A stretch of 64,000 bases of DNA from Natronococcus amylolyticus DSM 10524. GTDB lineage: Archaea; Halobacteriota; Halobacteria; Halobacteriales; Natrialbaceae. The notes beneath the pieces were generated by a model. The model worked only from the letters and a program-made list of their open reading frames with translations, did not search any database and was not told where the DNA came from. The first letter of the stretch is position 1. Every line of letters begins with the position of its first letter. The position numbers were made by a program, and so were the translations under genes. This document shows positions 17,191 to 25,230 of this stretch, piece after piece. The stretch lies in assembly GCF_000337675.1 (NCBI RefSeq), contig NZ_AOIB01000020.1, forward strand, positions 1 through 64,000, in the 5' to 3' direction.

Positions 17191-18936
17191 TCACTCGAGC
17201 AGAGCGCCGTCCTCGTACCGATAGTTTTCGGCCTCGAAGAGCGATCGTGCCTCCTCCGCGTCGACCTCGCCGTCCGAGCCCGGAAACGCGGTGAGCTCGG
17301 TCTCCTCGTCGGTCAGTTCGCTTTCGCGAACGCCGAACAGCGAACTCAGCGATCGGGCCGGCTCCGCGAATCCGTCGAGCAACTCGGCAGCGGCGTGATC
17401 CCGGTCGAGCAATCGCGAGAGAAGCCGGCGGAAGTGGGGGTTGCCGAGCTGTTCGTGGTGGCTGTTGTAGCCGATCATGTAGAACTCGTCGGTCTGTTCG
17501 GTTAGCACGGACCGACCCGGAAGGTCGCTGACTCGTCCGGTCTCGTCGGCCGGGAGCGGGGTCCCCGTGAGGTCGATCTCCTCCTCCTCGAGCAGGTCGA
17601 CGACTGCCCCCGAGTTCGGCGCGACGACGAACCTGATCCCGTCGAACTGCGGAAACTCCTCGACGACCGAGGGTCCGTCGTCCGCGTCATAGAGGGCGTG
17701 ATCGGTAAACGGAACGAGCTCCACCTCGGTGTCGTCGGTGACCGCCTCGAGTTCGAACAGTCCAGAACCGACCGGTTCCTCGTTGTCGTGAACGAGCGCC
17801 TCGGTCTGGCGTTCGCCGACGACGGTCGACCGGGGTTCCCAGACGTGAGCGGGCAACACCGGAACCTGAAACGCCCGGATCGCCGTCTCTCGGTTCGTGG
17901 TTCGAAGCGAGAACTCGACCGTTCGGGAGTCGACCGCCTCGACGCTCTCGGCGAGACTCTGCTGGCCCCGATACTGGGGTGCGGGGACGCCGCTCTCGGT
18001 CTCGCCGAGGGACGTATCCCGAAGGAATCGATGGGTGAACGCGACGTCCTCGGCATCGAGAGACTCCCCGTCGTGCCAGCGCTGGTCGTCTCGCAGGGTG
18101 ACTCTCGCCTCGAGCAGTGAGCCGCCGTCCCACTCGACGTCCTCGGCCAGCCAGGGGATCGCCCCGTCGTCAGTCCGATACACGAGCGGGTCGTAGAGCA
18201 GCGCCAACAGCGCGGGAATCTGGTTGGAGTCGACGACGATCGGATTCATTCGGCTGGTGAGCGCCTCGCCGAAGACGCCGACCTCGAGTGGGCGGTCCTG
18301 CGGCCCCTCGTCGGGGGGCTCCGAGAGAATCTCGAGGTAGTCGATCGGCTGGTACGGCGGGCCCGAAACGGTCTCCGACAGCGTCGCTCCGACGGCGCCG
18401 ATCCGGGACGGAAAGGCGACGGTCGTGTACGGGACCGTCTCGGTGAGGTGGTCGAACAGCTCCGAGAGCACCCGGTCGCGGTCCTCGTCCGCGGTGGTAA
18501 GCTGGGTCTCGAGCAGATCGTCGGCGGTAACGTCCGAGAACTGAAACGGGTTCTGCCAGCCCGCTTCGGTGGCGTACCGAGAGTGCAACAGCCCGCGAAG
18601 CGCGTCGTACTCGTCGATACCGGCGTGTCTGGCGACGAAGACGTCGTAATCGCCCTCCAGCAGAACGTTGCGGTGTAACTCCGCTTTGGCGATCGGCTCG
18701 AACGTCGCGTCGATTCCGGCGGTCTCGAAGTTCTCCCGAAGCTGGCTCGCGATCTTCGCGGCGATGATGTCGTCGTCCGCGGGGACCGCTTTGATCGTCA
18801 GCGAGACCTGGTCCGGACCGGGACTCTCGGCGCGAGACCAGAGCCTCTCGGTGCAGCCGGCGAGCGAGCCGGTGATACCGGTGGCGGTCCCCGCGAGTAC
18901 TCTCCGACGCGTCGTCGGAGAACCGACGTCCTCCAT
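17191..18936 (-). CDS. Oligopeptide/nickel-type ABC substrate-binding lipoprotein (SBP family 5)
   Basis: A 581-residue extracellular binding protein. It has a Tat lipoprotein signal with RRR at 10-12 and lipobox LAGC (25-28). The mature protein is of the DppA/OppA type; regions such as WHDGESLDAEDVAFTHRFL and HFRRLLSRLLDRDHAAAELL are characteristic. Family members bind peptides, nickel or sugars. No permease or ATPase genes for it are visible nearby, so it either works with a transporter elsewhere or has another role. A tandem repeat with a hairpin follows its stop. Confidence 0.87.
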   Translation of the reverse strand: MEDVGSPTTRRRVLAGTATGITGSLAGCTERLWSRAESPGPDQVSLTIKAVPADDDIIAAKIASQLRENFETAGIDATFEPIAKAELHRNVLLEGDYDVFVARHAGIDEYDALRGLLHSRYATEAGWQNPFQFSDVTADDLLETQLTTADEDRDRVLSELFDHLTETVPYTTVAFPSRIGAVGATLSETVSGPPYQPIDYLEILSEPPDEGPQDRPLEVGVFGEALTSRMNPIVVDSNQIPALLALLYDPLVYRTDDGAIPWLAEDVEWDGGSLLEARVTLRDDQRWHDGESLDAEDVAFTHRFLRDTSLGETESGVPAPQYRGQQSLAESVEAVDSRTVEFSLRTTNRETAIRAFQVPVLPAHVWEPRSTVVGERQTEALVHDNEEPVGSGLFELEAVTDDTEVELVPFTDHALYDADDGPSVVEEFPQFDGIRFVVAPNSGAVVDLLEEEEIDLTGTPLPADETGRVSDLPGRSVLTEQTDEFYMIGYNSHHEQLGNPHFRRLLSRLLDRDHAAAELLDGFAEPARSLSSLFGVRESELTDEETELTAFPGSDGEVDAEEARSLFEAENYRYEDGALLE

Positions 18937-19167
18937 ATACGGAACGGTATGGTACCGCGGTGTATAGGACTTACTCCCGAAGCGACAACTCGTATATCCG
19001 CCGTACGGAAGATCTACCGCGCCATATCACGACCTGGAGCTGCTCTGCTAGGCGGAGGAAACGTTAAGAGAGTTGATTGTGTACGTCAGATCCGTCTCCC
19101 GTCGCGACTCCCGGCTGGACCGATCGGTCCGCGATCGAACGCGTCGGAGGCCGACAGCGTGATCCCG

Positions 19168-20172
19168 ATGACAGACAGAAGCCTTCACCTTCCGGTCGCA
19201 GCACAGCCCTCGGTCGACTCGCTCGTCGAACTCGCGGCGCTCGGCGAGTCCCACGACTACGAGTACGCCTGGCTCCCCGAGACGTGGGGCCGGGACGCGG
19301 TCACCGTCCTGACCGCGATGGCTCGAGAGACCGACGAGATCGGGCTCGGCCCGAGCATCGTCAACGTCTACTCCCGGTCGCCGGCGTTGCTCGGCCAGAC
19401 GATGACGACACTCCAGGAAGTCGCCGACGGACGGCTTCGGGCGGGAATTGCGCCGAGCGGTCCCGCCGTTATCGAGGGCTGGCACGGGGTCGAGTTCGAC
19501 CGTCCCCTCCGGCGGACCCGCGAGTATCTCGAGATCATGCGCGCGGTGATGAGCGGAGAGACGGTCAACTACGACGGCGATATCTTCTCGCTGGCGGGGT
19601 TTCGACTGCGCTGTGAACCCCCGTCCGAACCTGTCCCGATCGACGCCGCGGGAATGGGACCGAAATCAGTCGAACTTGCCGGTCGGTTCGCCGACGGCTG
19701 GCACGCGATCGTCTTCACCCCCGACGGGCTCGCGGACCGTCTCGAGGATCTCCGGCGCGGGATGGAACTCGGTGACCGCGATTCCGACGACGTCCGCGTC
19801 ACGCTCTCGGTGACGGCGTGTGCGCTCGAGGACGGCGATCGCGCCCGCGACCTCGCGCGCCAGCACCTGGCGTTTTACGTCGGTGCGATGGGAACGTACT
19901 ATCGGGAGTCACTCGCTCGGCAGGGGTACGAGGAGGCGGCCAACGAGATCGCCGCCGCGTGGGCCAGCGGCGAACACGACCGTGCCGTCGAGCGGATTCC
20001 CGACGCACTGCTCGACGACCTCGGTGCTGCGGGAACGCCCGAACGCGCCCGCGAGGAACTCGAGAAGTTCGCGGCTATCGACGGCGTCGACGATCTCGCG
20101 ATCGGATTTCCCCGCGGCGCCGACCGGGACGAGATCGAGGCGACGATCGAAGCGCTCGCACCCGACCACTGA
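19168..20172 (+). CDS. LLM-class F420-dependent oxidoreductase
   Basis: A 334-residue luciferase-like monooxygenase-fold enzyme related to 5,10-methylenetetrahydromethanopterin reductase. Typical stretches are YEYAWLPETWGRDAVTVLTA, IVNVYSRSPALLGQTMTTL and PIDAAGMGPKSVELAGRFADG. Haloarchaea make F420, and this subgroup is expected to use it; the substrate is unknown. The ATG at 19168 (MTDRSLHLP) is preferred; a GTG at 19159 would add three residues. It is divergent from the SBP family 5 gene. Confidence 0.87.
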   Translation: MTDRSLHLPVAAQPSVDSLVELAALGESHDYEYAWLPETWGRDAVTVLTAMARETDEIGLGPSIVNVYSRSPALLGQTMTTLQEVADGRLRAGIAPSGPAVIEGWHGVEFDRPLRRTREYLEIMRAVMSGETVNYDGDIFSLAGFRLRCEPPSEPVPIDAAGMGPKSVELAGRFADGWHAIVFTPDGLADRLEDLRRGMELGDRDSDDVRVTLSVTACALEDGDRARDLARQHLAFYVGAMGTYYRESLARQGYEEAANEIAAAWASGEHDRAVERIPDALLDDLGAAGTPERAREELEKFAAIDGVDDLAIGFPRGADRDEIEATIEALAPDH

Positions 20173-20308
20173 GAGAGCGGACGAGAGCCGTCGCTACGGG
20201 GAGAGCGAGGACGGGAACGGACCCGTAGCCGACACGAGGAGCTGCAAAACGGAGCGGAAATCCCTCGGTGCAGAGGTCGATCGCTGCAAGCATCGGGCGC
20301 CGGTCCTG

Positions 20309-20638
20309 TTACCGTGACGAGATCCCGTAATCGACGTGTACTTCGGGTGTGCTCGCCGAGTCGGACATCTCGACGCCGTTCCAGTCGACAACATAAACGT
20401 TGGCCATCTGGCCCGAGAAGCGAAACCGCTGGACGCCGACCTCGATCGTTCCTTCCGCGACGCCACCCGAGACGACCGTCCCTTCCGCAACGGGATCGTC
20501 CGCGAGCATTTCGATCTCGCCGTCGACCGCGATCTCGAAGTTCGACGGCACCCCGCGGCCGACGATCGTAACCAGATTCGGAAGCCGATCGTCCCGGCTA
20601 CCGGAAGCATCGTTCTGCACCGAAGTGTCTGATGACAT
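20309..20638 (-). CDS. Small hypothetical protein
   Basis: A 109-residue acidic protein predicted to be mostly beta (NLVTIVGRGVPSNFEIAVDG, VSGGVAEGTIEVGVQRFRFSG, ANVYVVDWNGVEM). I do not recognise a family. A TTTTTAT on the minus strand at about 20681-20687 lies 46 bases before the ATG at 20638, which fits a short leader; the alternative ATG at 20665 is too close to that box. It stands alone between convergent and parallel neighbours with a strongly AT-rich upstream region. Confidence 0.6.
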   Translation of the reverse strand: MSSDTSVQNDASGSRDDRLPNLVTIVGRGVPSNFEIAVDGEIEMLADDPVAEGTVVSGGVAEGTIEVGVQRFRFSGQMANVYVVDWNGVEMSDSASTPEVHVDYGISSR

Positions 20639-20902
20639 AATTCCATAAGTTGAGCATTCCGGCATAAGCTTTCTTGTGCAATAAAAAGTAGCTCAAAATT
20701 AAATACAACGTTCCGAACGGAACGGCCCCGGAAACCACCAGTCGTGGTTACTTCGTCCGCTGGACCGTGTGTCCGCTGCTATCGAAAGAGTGTTCATCGT
20801 ACATCATAATAAGGATTTCTGATACTGTACTGCGGGTGAGGCGTCCGCGGTGTCACGTTGCCGACCGATGGTGGGTCGTCTCGAGGGGCGAACACAGCAA
20901 GC

Positions 20903-21595
20903 TCATTCGATCGGGAGCGGGGTCGTCTCGATGCTCCCTCGCCGTCCGTCTAGCACGTCGAACCGCTCCCCCCGCCGGCGCTCGAGCCAGTGCAGCAGTC
21001 GCTCGGCCCACTCGAGTTTGCGGGCTTTCGTTGGGCCGACGGACGGGTCGTCGAACGCCCAGCCGACGAACCGGAGTCGGGCGGCCCCCAGGTGATCCGC
21101 GAGAAAGGCGGCCCGATCGCCGTCGGTAAACCCCCCGAGATTTCGGACCGGACCGCGGGACGCGACCTGCGTCGTCGGCAGGACCCAGTCGTCGCGACAG
21201 CCGGGAACGACCGCCCGAAGTTGCGCCACGTTGTCGCCGTGAGCGTGAACCGCAACAGGCGTCTCCCGCTCGGTCAGTCGCCTGACGGTGTCGGGGTTCT
21301 TGTCGAGATCGGTGACCATGCAGTCGACGCCGACGCCGGCTTCGAGAAGGGTGTCGGCGGCCGTCGAGGCGGCGAAGACGACGTCGGCCTCGCGGGCATC
21401 GTCGAGTTCGTCCGACAGGTTCGGGCCGGCCCCCGCGATCGCGACGGTCGCTCCGTCGGCTGCGTCGAGCCGCTCGAGGTCGAACGGCTCCGTGAGTGAG
21501 GCCAGGACGTCCCGTGCGCGCTCGTCGCCGTCGCGGTCGTAGCCGAAATCACGGCGAATCGCCTCGTACACCGGTTCCCACTCGTCGAACTCCAT
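20903..21595 (-). CDS. mptE: 6-hydroxymethyl-7,8-dihydropterin pyrophosphokinase, archaeal MptE type
   Basis: A 230-residue enzyme of the DUF115 family that adds diphosphate to 6-hydroxymethyl-7,8-dihydropterin, a step before dihydropteroate in archaeal tetrahydromethanopterin or folate synthesis. Family motifs visible are VAIAGAGPNLSDEL, CMVTDLDKNPDTV, VHAHGDN and RFVGWAFDDPS. It lies downstream of folP on the same strand with a 335-base gap that holds a 28-base tandem repeat. The two genes supply consecutive steps, which supports both assignments. Confidence 0.92.
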   Translation of the reverse strand: MEFDEWEPVYEAIRRDFGYDRDGDERARDVLASLTEPFDLERLDAADGATVAIAGAGPNLSDELDDAREADVVFAASTAADTLLEAGVGVDCMVTDLDKNPDTVRRLTERETPVAVHAHGDNVAQLRAVVPGCRDDWVLPTTQVASRGPVRNLGGFTDGDRAAFLADHLGAARLRFVGWAFDDPSVGPTKARKLEWAERLLHWLERRRGERFDVLDGRRGSIETTPLPIE

Positions 21596-21930
21596 ACGCG
21601 TACTCTACGCTGCTGGCGTATGTGTCTGTGCGTTCCACTGATGGCGTGTGTGTCTGTGCGTTTCGCTGCCAGTATCTGTATCCGTGCGTTCGACGGAGAT
21701 CGGCGTCGTTACTGGTCGACGTAACACCACAATAATTCCGTGTTGTGGGCCGGGCGTCGCCTCCAGAGTACCCCTACCCGGGAGACCGCCCGGCGTCCAT
21801 CACGTCCTTTCGGAGCCTCCGACATAAGCTTTCTCTTGACTTACCAGTTCGATTGAACGGACTCGAGCGGACCGATACTGCCCGCTCTCCGTGTAAATGG
21901 CGTCGAGGACGCCGATCGCCGATGCGTTCC
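21596..21930. other. Intergenic region between folP and mptE
   Basis: No gene is seen in these 335 bases. The part next to mptE holds three copies of a 28-base unit (listed separately). An imperfect hairpin with CCACAA (21727-21732) and TTGTGG (21743-21748) lies in the middle, and a run of AT-richer sequence with AAGCTTTCTCTTGAC lies at about 21827-21841. The region should hold the folP terminator and the mptE promoter. Confidence 0.5.
21614..21697. repeat. Three-copy 28-base tandem repeat upstream of mptE
   Basis: Units start at 21614, 21642 and 21670, exactly 28 bases apart. The first two share TGGCGT, then TGTGTCTGTGCGTT; the third is degenerate but keeps GTGCGTTC in register. Read on the mptE strand, each unit carries a CGCACAGACACA-like core. 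The array spans positions -19 to -102 relative to the mptE start codon, a place for regulator binding. Confidence 0.7.
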
Positions 21931-22800
21931 TCAGTCGGTCCGCCCACCGAACGCGTCGGCGATCACGGCCGCGTCCTGCGTCTCCGCGACGTCGTGCGTT
22001 CGGACGACGTCCGCGCCGCGTTCGATCGCCATCGCCGTCGCCGCCAGACTCGCCGGGAGGCGGTCCTCGGTCTCCCGGCCGACGAGATCGCCGAGGAAGT
22101 TCTTCCGGTTGATCGAGACCAGCATCGGTCGCTCGAGTGATCGAAACTCCGCGAGTCGGCGGAACGTCTCCCGGTCGTCGTCGACGGTCTGGGCCTCGCT
22201 CCAGCCGCCGAAGGCGGGGTCGACGATCGTCCTGTCGGTGAGACCGTTCTGTTTCAGCGCCTCGTACACCTGATCGACGTAGTCGGCCTCGGCGGCCCAG
22301 TCCGGCGACTTCCGGGTGGCCCAGTCGGTTTCCTCGACCGCACCGGGTCGCTCGAGATCCGGCGGGCTGGCCATCTTCGCGACGACGGCGTCGTGGGCCT
22401 TACAGACAGCCGGCATCTGTGGATCCGCGAACCCGCAGATGTCGTTGACCATGTCGAACCCCCGCTCGAGGGCCGCGTCGGCGACCTCGTGGTATCGGGT
22501 TTCGATCGAGAAGACCGCCTCGCCCTCGACGCGGTCGATCGTTTCGCAGGCGACGTGGAGCCGCTCGAGTTCCTCTTCGGCCGACAGCACCTCGAAGCGC
22601 TTGTTCGCCGACTCGAGGCCGACGTCGACGATGTCGGCACCCTCGCCGATCAGGTCCTCGTCCACGTAACGGGCCGCCTCGCCGGGGTCGTCGTAGACGC
22701 TCGGATCGTACGGCGACTCCTCGCTGACGTTCAACACACCCATGATTCGGGTCGGATGCCCGTCACCGATCCCGAGTCCGGCCGCGTCGACGCTGTGCAT
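21931..22800 (-). CDS. folP: Dihydropteroate synthase
   Basis: A 289-residue enzyme that condenses the activated pterin with an aminobenzoate-type partner. The two DHPS signatures are recognisable: IMGVLNVSEESPYDPSVY near the N terminus and GADIVDVGLESANKRFEV shortly after; the later DMVNDICGFADPQM, FGGWSEAQTVDD and SINRKNFLGDL regions fit the TIM barrel. SINRKNFLG replaces the bacterial version of the SRK motif. The ATG at 22800 gives the normal N terminus. It lies 94 bases downstream of orc1 on the same strand. Confidence 0.92.
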   Translation of the reverse strand: MHSVDAAGLGIGDGHPTRIMGVLNVSEESPYDPSVYDDPGEAARYVDEDLIGEGADIVDVGLESANKRFEVLSAEEELERLHVACETIDRVEGEAVFSIETRYHEVADAALERGFDMVNDICGFADPQMPAVCKAHDAVVAKMASPPDLERPGAVEETDWATRKSPDWAAEADYVDQVYEALKQNGLTDRTIVDPAFGGWSEAQTVDDDRETFRRLAEFRSLERPMLVSINRKNFLGDLVGRETEDRLPASLAATAMAIERGADVVRTHDVAETQDAAVIADAFGGRTD

Positions 22801-22894
22801 ACCGCCACTGAGGAGGCGAGGTAAAAAGCTACCGCGGTCCCGGCGAACGGCGACGTGCAAACCGTATCGCGAACGGTCGGCAGTACTCGATCGG

Positions 22895-24124
22895 CTACGA
22901 GTCGCTCTCGAGCGGAGCCAGCCGGGAGTCCCGGAGGAGGACCTTCTTGACGATGGCGGGGTTCTCGAGCAGGCGGTGTTTCGCATGGGCGCCACGGCCC
23001 CGTCCCCGACCCTCGCGTTCGGACTGGATGACGTTCAGGAAGTTCTGCTCCTGAAGGATCTCCTGAACCCGTCGCTCGGAGAGGACGTCGAAGTCGAGCC
23101 GGCGGGCGACCTCCTTGTACTGGTTGTAGATGATCTTCGTCGGGAACTCCTTCTCGGAGCTGTTCTCGGTCAACAGCGTCAGCGAGTAGAGGATCGCCTT
23201 CGCCTGCTGGGGCGAGCCCTCGATCAGCTCGTTGAACCGGTCGGCCTCGGTCTTCTCCTTGGCGTCGCGAACGTGGTCAGCGGTGACGCGGTCGGCGTTC
23301 TGTTTTTTCGCGATGCGGCCCGCGTTCCGGAGGATGTCGATCGCCTTGCGCGCGTCGCCGTGTTCCTGGGCTGCCAGCGCGGCCGTCAGCGGGATGACGT
23401 CCCCCGAAAGCACCTCGTCGTGGAAGGCGTCGCGGCGTTTTTCCAGGATCTCGACGAGCTGGTTGGCGTCGTACGGCGAGAAGACGAGCTCGTCCCGCGA
23501 GAGGCTCGACTTGACCCGCTCCGAGAGGTGGTCAGGGAAGTCGATCTTGTTCGAGATACCGATAATACCGATGCTCGAGTCCGAGATTCGGCGGTTCTCG
23601 CCCGCTCGCGAGAGCTTTCGCAGCACCTCGTCGTTCTCGAGCATGTCGATCTCGTCTAAGATGACGATAGTGACGTCCGTACAGCGATCGACGGCCTGCC
23701 AGAGCCGCTTGTAGTAGTCACCGGTCCCCAGCCCGCGGTCGGGAACGGTGATTCCGCTCTGTTCGGGGTCGTTGACTAACTGGGCGATCGTTTTGACGAT
23801 CGACGCCTCGGTGTTCTGTTCGCCACAGTCGATGAAGGCGTAGTTGACCGTAACGTCGTCGCGCTTTGCCTCCGATATGACCCGCTTGGTCACCGACCTC
23901 GAAATCAGGGATTTGCCGGTTCCGGTCTTCCCGAAGATAAACAGGTGGTTCGGCTCACTGCCGAAGATAGCGGGGTTCAGGGCGTCCGCAACGCGTTGCA
24001 TCTGCTCGTCGCGACCGACGATCCGGTCCGGGCCGGGCAGGTGCGTGATCTCGAGCAGCCGCTCGTCGGCGAAGATCGGATCGTCGTATCGGAAGAGCGG
24101 ATCACGGTCGTCGTTCGCGGACAT
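22895..24124 (-). CDS. orc1: Origin recognition protein Orc1/Cdc6
   Basis: A 409-residue AAA+ initiator that binds origin recognition boxes and loads the MCM helicase. Walker A is GKTGTGKS (65-72), Walker B VTIVILDEID (151-160), sensor 1 is in IIGISNK, and the C-terminal winged helix with ERRVQEILQEQNFLNV and RGRGRGAHAKHR binds DNA. Its start faces a 1.1-kb non-coding region with ORB-like repeats, the usual arrangement of a haloarchaeal oriC with its own initiator gene. This looks like the main chromosomal Orc1 rather than an accessory paralogue, which is inference. Confidence 0.96.
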   Translation of the reverse strand: MSANDDRDPLFRYDDPIFADERLLEITHLPGPDRIVGRDEQMQRVADALNPAIFGSEPNHLFIFGKTGTGKSLISRSVTKRVISEAKRDDVTVNYAFIDCGEQNTEASIVKTIAQLVNDPEQSGITVPDRGLGTGDYYKRLWQAVDRCTDVTIVILDEIDMLENDEVLRKLSRAGENRRISDSSIGIIGISNKIDFPDHLSERVKSSLSRDELVFSPYDANQLVEILEKRRDAFHDEVLSGDVIPLTAALAAQEHGDARKAIDILRNAGRIAKKQNADRVTADHVRDAKEKTEADRFNELIEGSPQQAKAILYSLTLLTENSSEKEFPTKIIYNQYKEVARRLDFDVLSERRVQEILQEQNFLNVIQSEREGRGRGRGAHAKHRLLENPAIVKKVLLRDSRLAPLESDS

Positions 24125-24175
24125 TGCAGTACCCCGTCCCTTCCAACCGGACTAAAATAAAGGTATGGAGATCAG

Positions 24176-24189
24176 TCGCGGATGTAAAC
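24176..24189 (-). repeat. ORB half-site
   Basis: Reverse complement GTTTACATCCGCGA matches the first half of the boxes at 24301 and 24471 but lacks the G-string. A weak plus-strand relative, AAACGCGTGAGGGGCG, follows at 24191-24206. Confidence 0.4.
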
Positions 24190-24300
24190 CAAACGCGTGA
24201 GGGGCGCTATACCGCATCTAAAGGCCATCCACTTGGTCCGGAAGATATCGCCGGCCTCGCGCTTGTGAACGGGGCGGACGCGTGGGAACCTCCGACGGGC

Positions 24301-24320
24301 ACCCCCCTCGCGGATGTAAC
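24301..24320 (-). repeat. ORB-like box D
   Basis: On the minus strand it reads GTTACATCCGCGAGGGGGGT, with the archaeal-type G-string. The first 13 bases are identical to those of the box at 24471-24496. Confidence 0.65.
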
Positions 24321-24470
24321 GGGTTCCGAGCCCCGCTACTCTGCGGGAACCTCCGGCCACCTTCCCGACCCGGAAGGGAGGAGAGATCCGAAAAATCAGT
24401 ACTGGCCGTATGAGGAGCCGAAGGCAGCGTTGTTACCGGTTTCCGTTCGTGTCAACCGATCCGCGGGAGG

Positions 24471-24496
24471 ACACACACCTCCGTCGCGGATGTAAC
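24471..24496 (-). repeat. ORB-like box A
   Basis: On the minus strand it begins GTTACATCCGCGACGGAGGT and ends GTGTGT. It is inverted relative to the boxes at 24564 and 24620, giving the inverted arrangement seen at haloarchaeal origins. Confidence 0.7.
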
Positions 24497-24563
24497 GCCG
24501 AACGGGTGGGGGGTCTCGAGCTAAGGGCCGAAATTCGACGGTTTCTGTCGCTGAGAATATACA

Positions 24564-24590
24564 TTTACAACCGCGACGGAGGTGTGTAAC
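24564..24590 (+). repeat. ORB-like box B
   Basis: The plus strand begins TTTACAACCGCGACGGAGGT and continues GTGTAAC. It differs from box A at only two of the first 20 aligned bases, in opposite orientation. The AT-rich GAGAATATACATTTAC lies just upstream. Confidence 0.7.
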
Positions 24591-24619
24591 CGATCAGAAC
24601 CCTCCCACACCTGTACAGC

Positions 24620-24643
24620 GTTACAAACGCGAAGGGGGTGTGT
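24620..24643 (+). repeat. ORB-like box C
   Basis: The plus strand begins GTTACAAACGCGAAGGGGGT and ends GTGT. It has the strongest G-string of the set and the same orientation as box B, with starts 56 bases apart. Confidence 0.7.
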
Positions 24644-24823
24644 CCCCTCGAAACGGAACGCTCGACCCGGGTGGACCGCCTCGAGAAGGTCGAAACCGTC
24701 GAAGAAAAGAAGAAGCGAACGGACGGAGAGAGTGTTCTCACGGCCGAGAACGATCACGGACGGCGGTTGGCAGTAGATACGGGAAGTCGAACGATGCTTC
24801 GGGAGTTGGCCTCAACGTACTAC

Positions 24824-24856
24824 TACTAGACTAGTTCTTCTTACTAGACTAGTTCT
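24824..24856. repeat. 15-base direct repeat in the origin region
   Basis: TACTAGACTAGTTCT occurs at 24824-24838 and again at 24842-24856, 18 bases apart. Each contains the palindrome CTAG twice. It directly precedes the pyrimidine-rich, AT-rich tract. Confidence 0.6.
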
Positions 24857-24945
24857 CTCTTCTCCTCCACCCATCCACCTACTCCACCTATTGTACCCAT
24901 TGCATTTATTGCACCCATTAAATAACCCCTACAACTCACACCTAT
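24857..24945. other. AT/pyrimidine-rich tract, candidate unwinding element
   Basis: A stretch almost without G on the plus strand, running from CTCTCTTCTCCTCC to ATTGCACCCATTAAATAACC and containing repeated CCCATT and CACCTA units. Its strong strand bias and AT content contrast with the surrounding high-GC DNA and fit a duplex-unwinding element. Inference from composition and position. Confidence 0.45.
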
Positions 24946-25230
24946 CGATTCTATCGTAGAAATCCTGCAATTCTCTTCTCTTCACCGCTCCGATGACGTC
25001 GCTCACCGAGAGACACCTTCTCATGACGACATCGCCAGCCCGGATCACTCTCGCTACCGCTCGAGCGCTCCCCCTCGAGTCAGCTTCCGGCTCGAGACGC
25101 GTCCGGGACCAGTCGACTTTTGCGAGCGGCCTCGCTACCGACGGTATGAACCGCCGACTCCAGTCTCTCCCTCGAGTCGACGCTCGCACTCGAGTACGCC
25201 GAAACAGCTTCCGCCAGCGACGGCCGAACC

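Larger units (their letters stand above)
24125..25230. other. Putative chromosomal replication origin
   Basis: About 1.1 kb without a convincing gene, between the divergent orc1 and methyltransferase starts. It holds at least four ORB-like boxes with a G-string (minus strand at 24301-24320 and 24471-24496, plus strand at 24564-24590 and 24620-24643), further partial boxes at 24176-24206, a direct repeat at 24824-24856 and an AT- and pyrimidine-rich tract at 24857-24945 that could be the unwinding element. Initiator gene, inverted boxes and easily melted tract together match known haloarchaeal origins. Origin activity is inferred, not shown. Confidence 0.8.
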
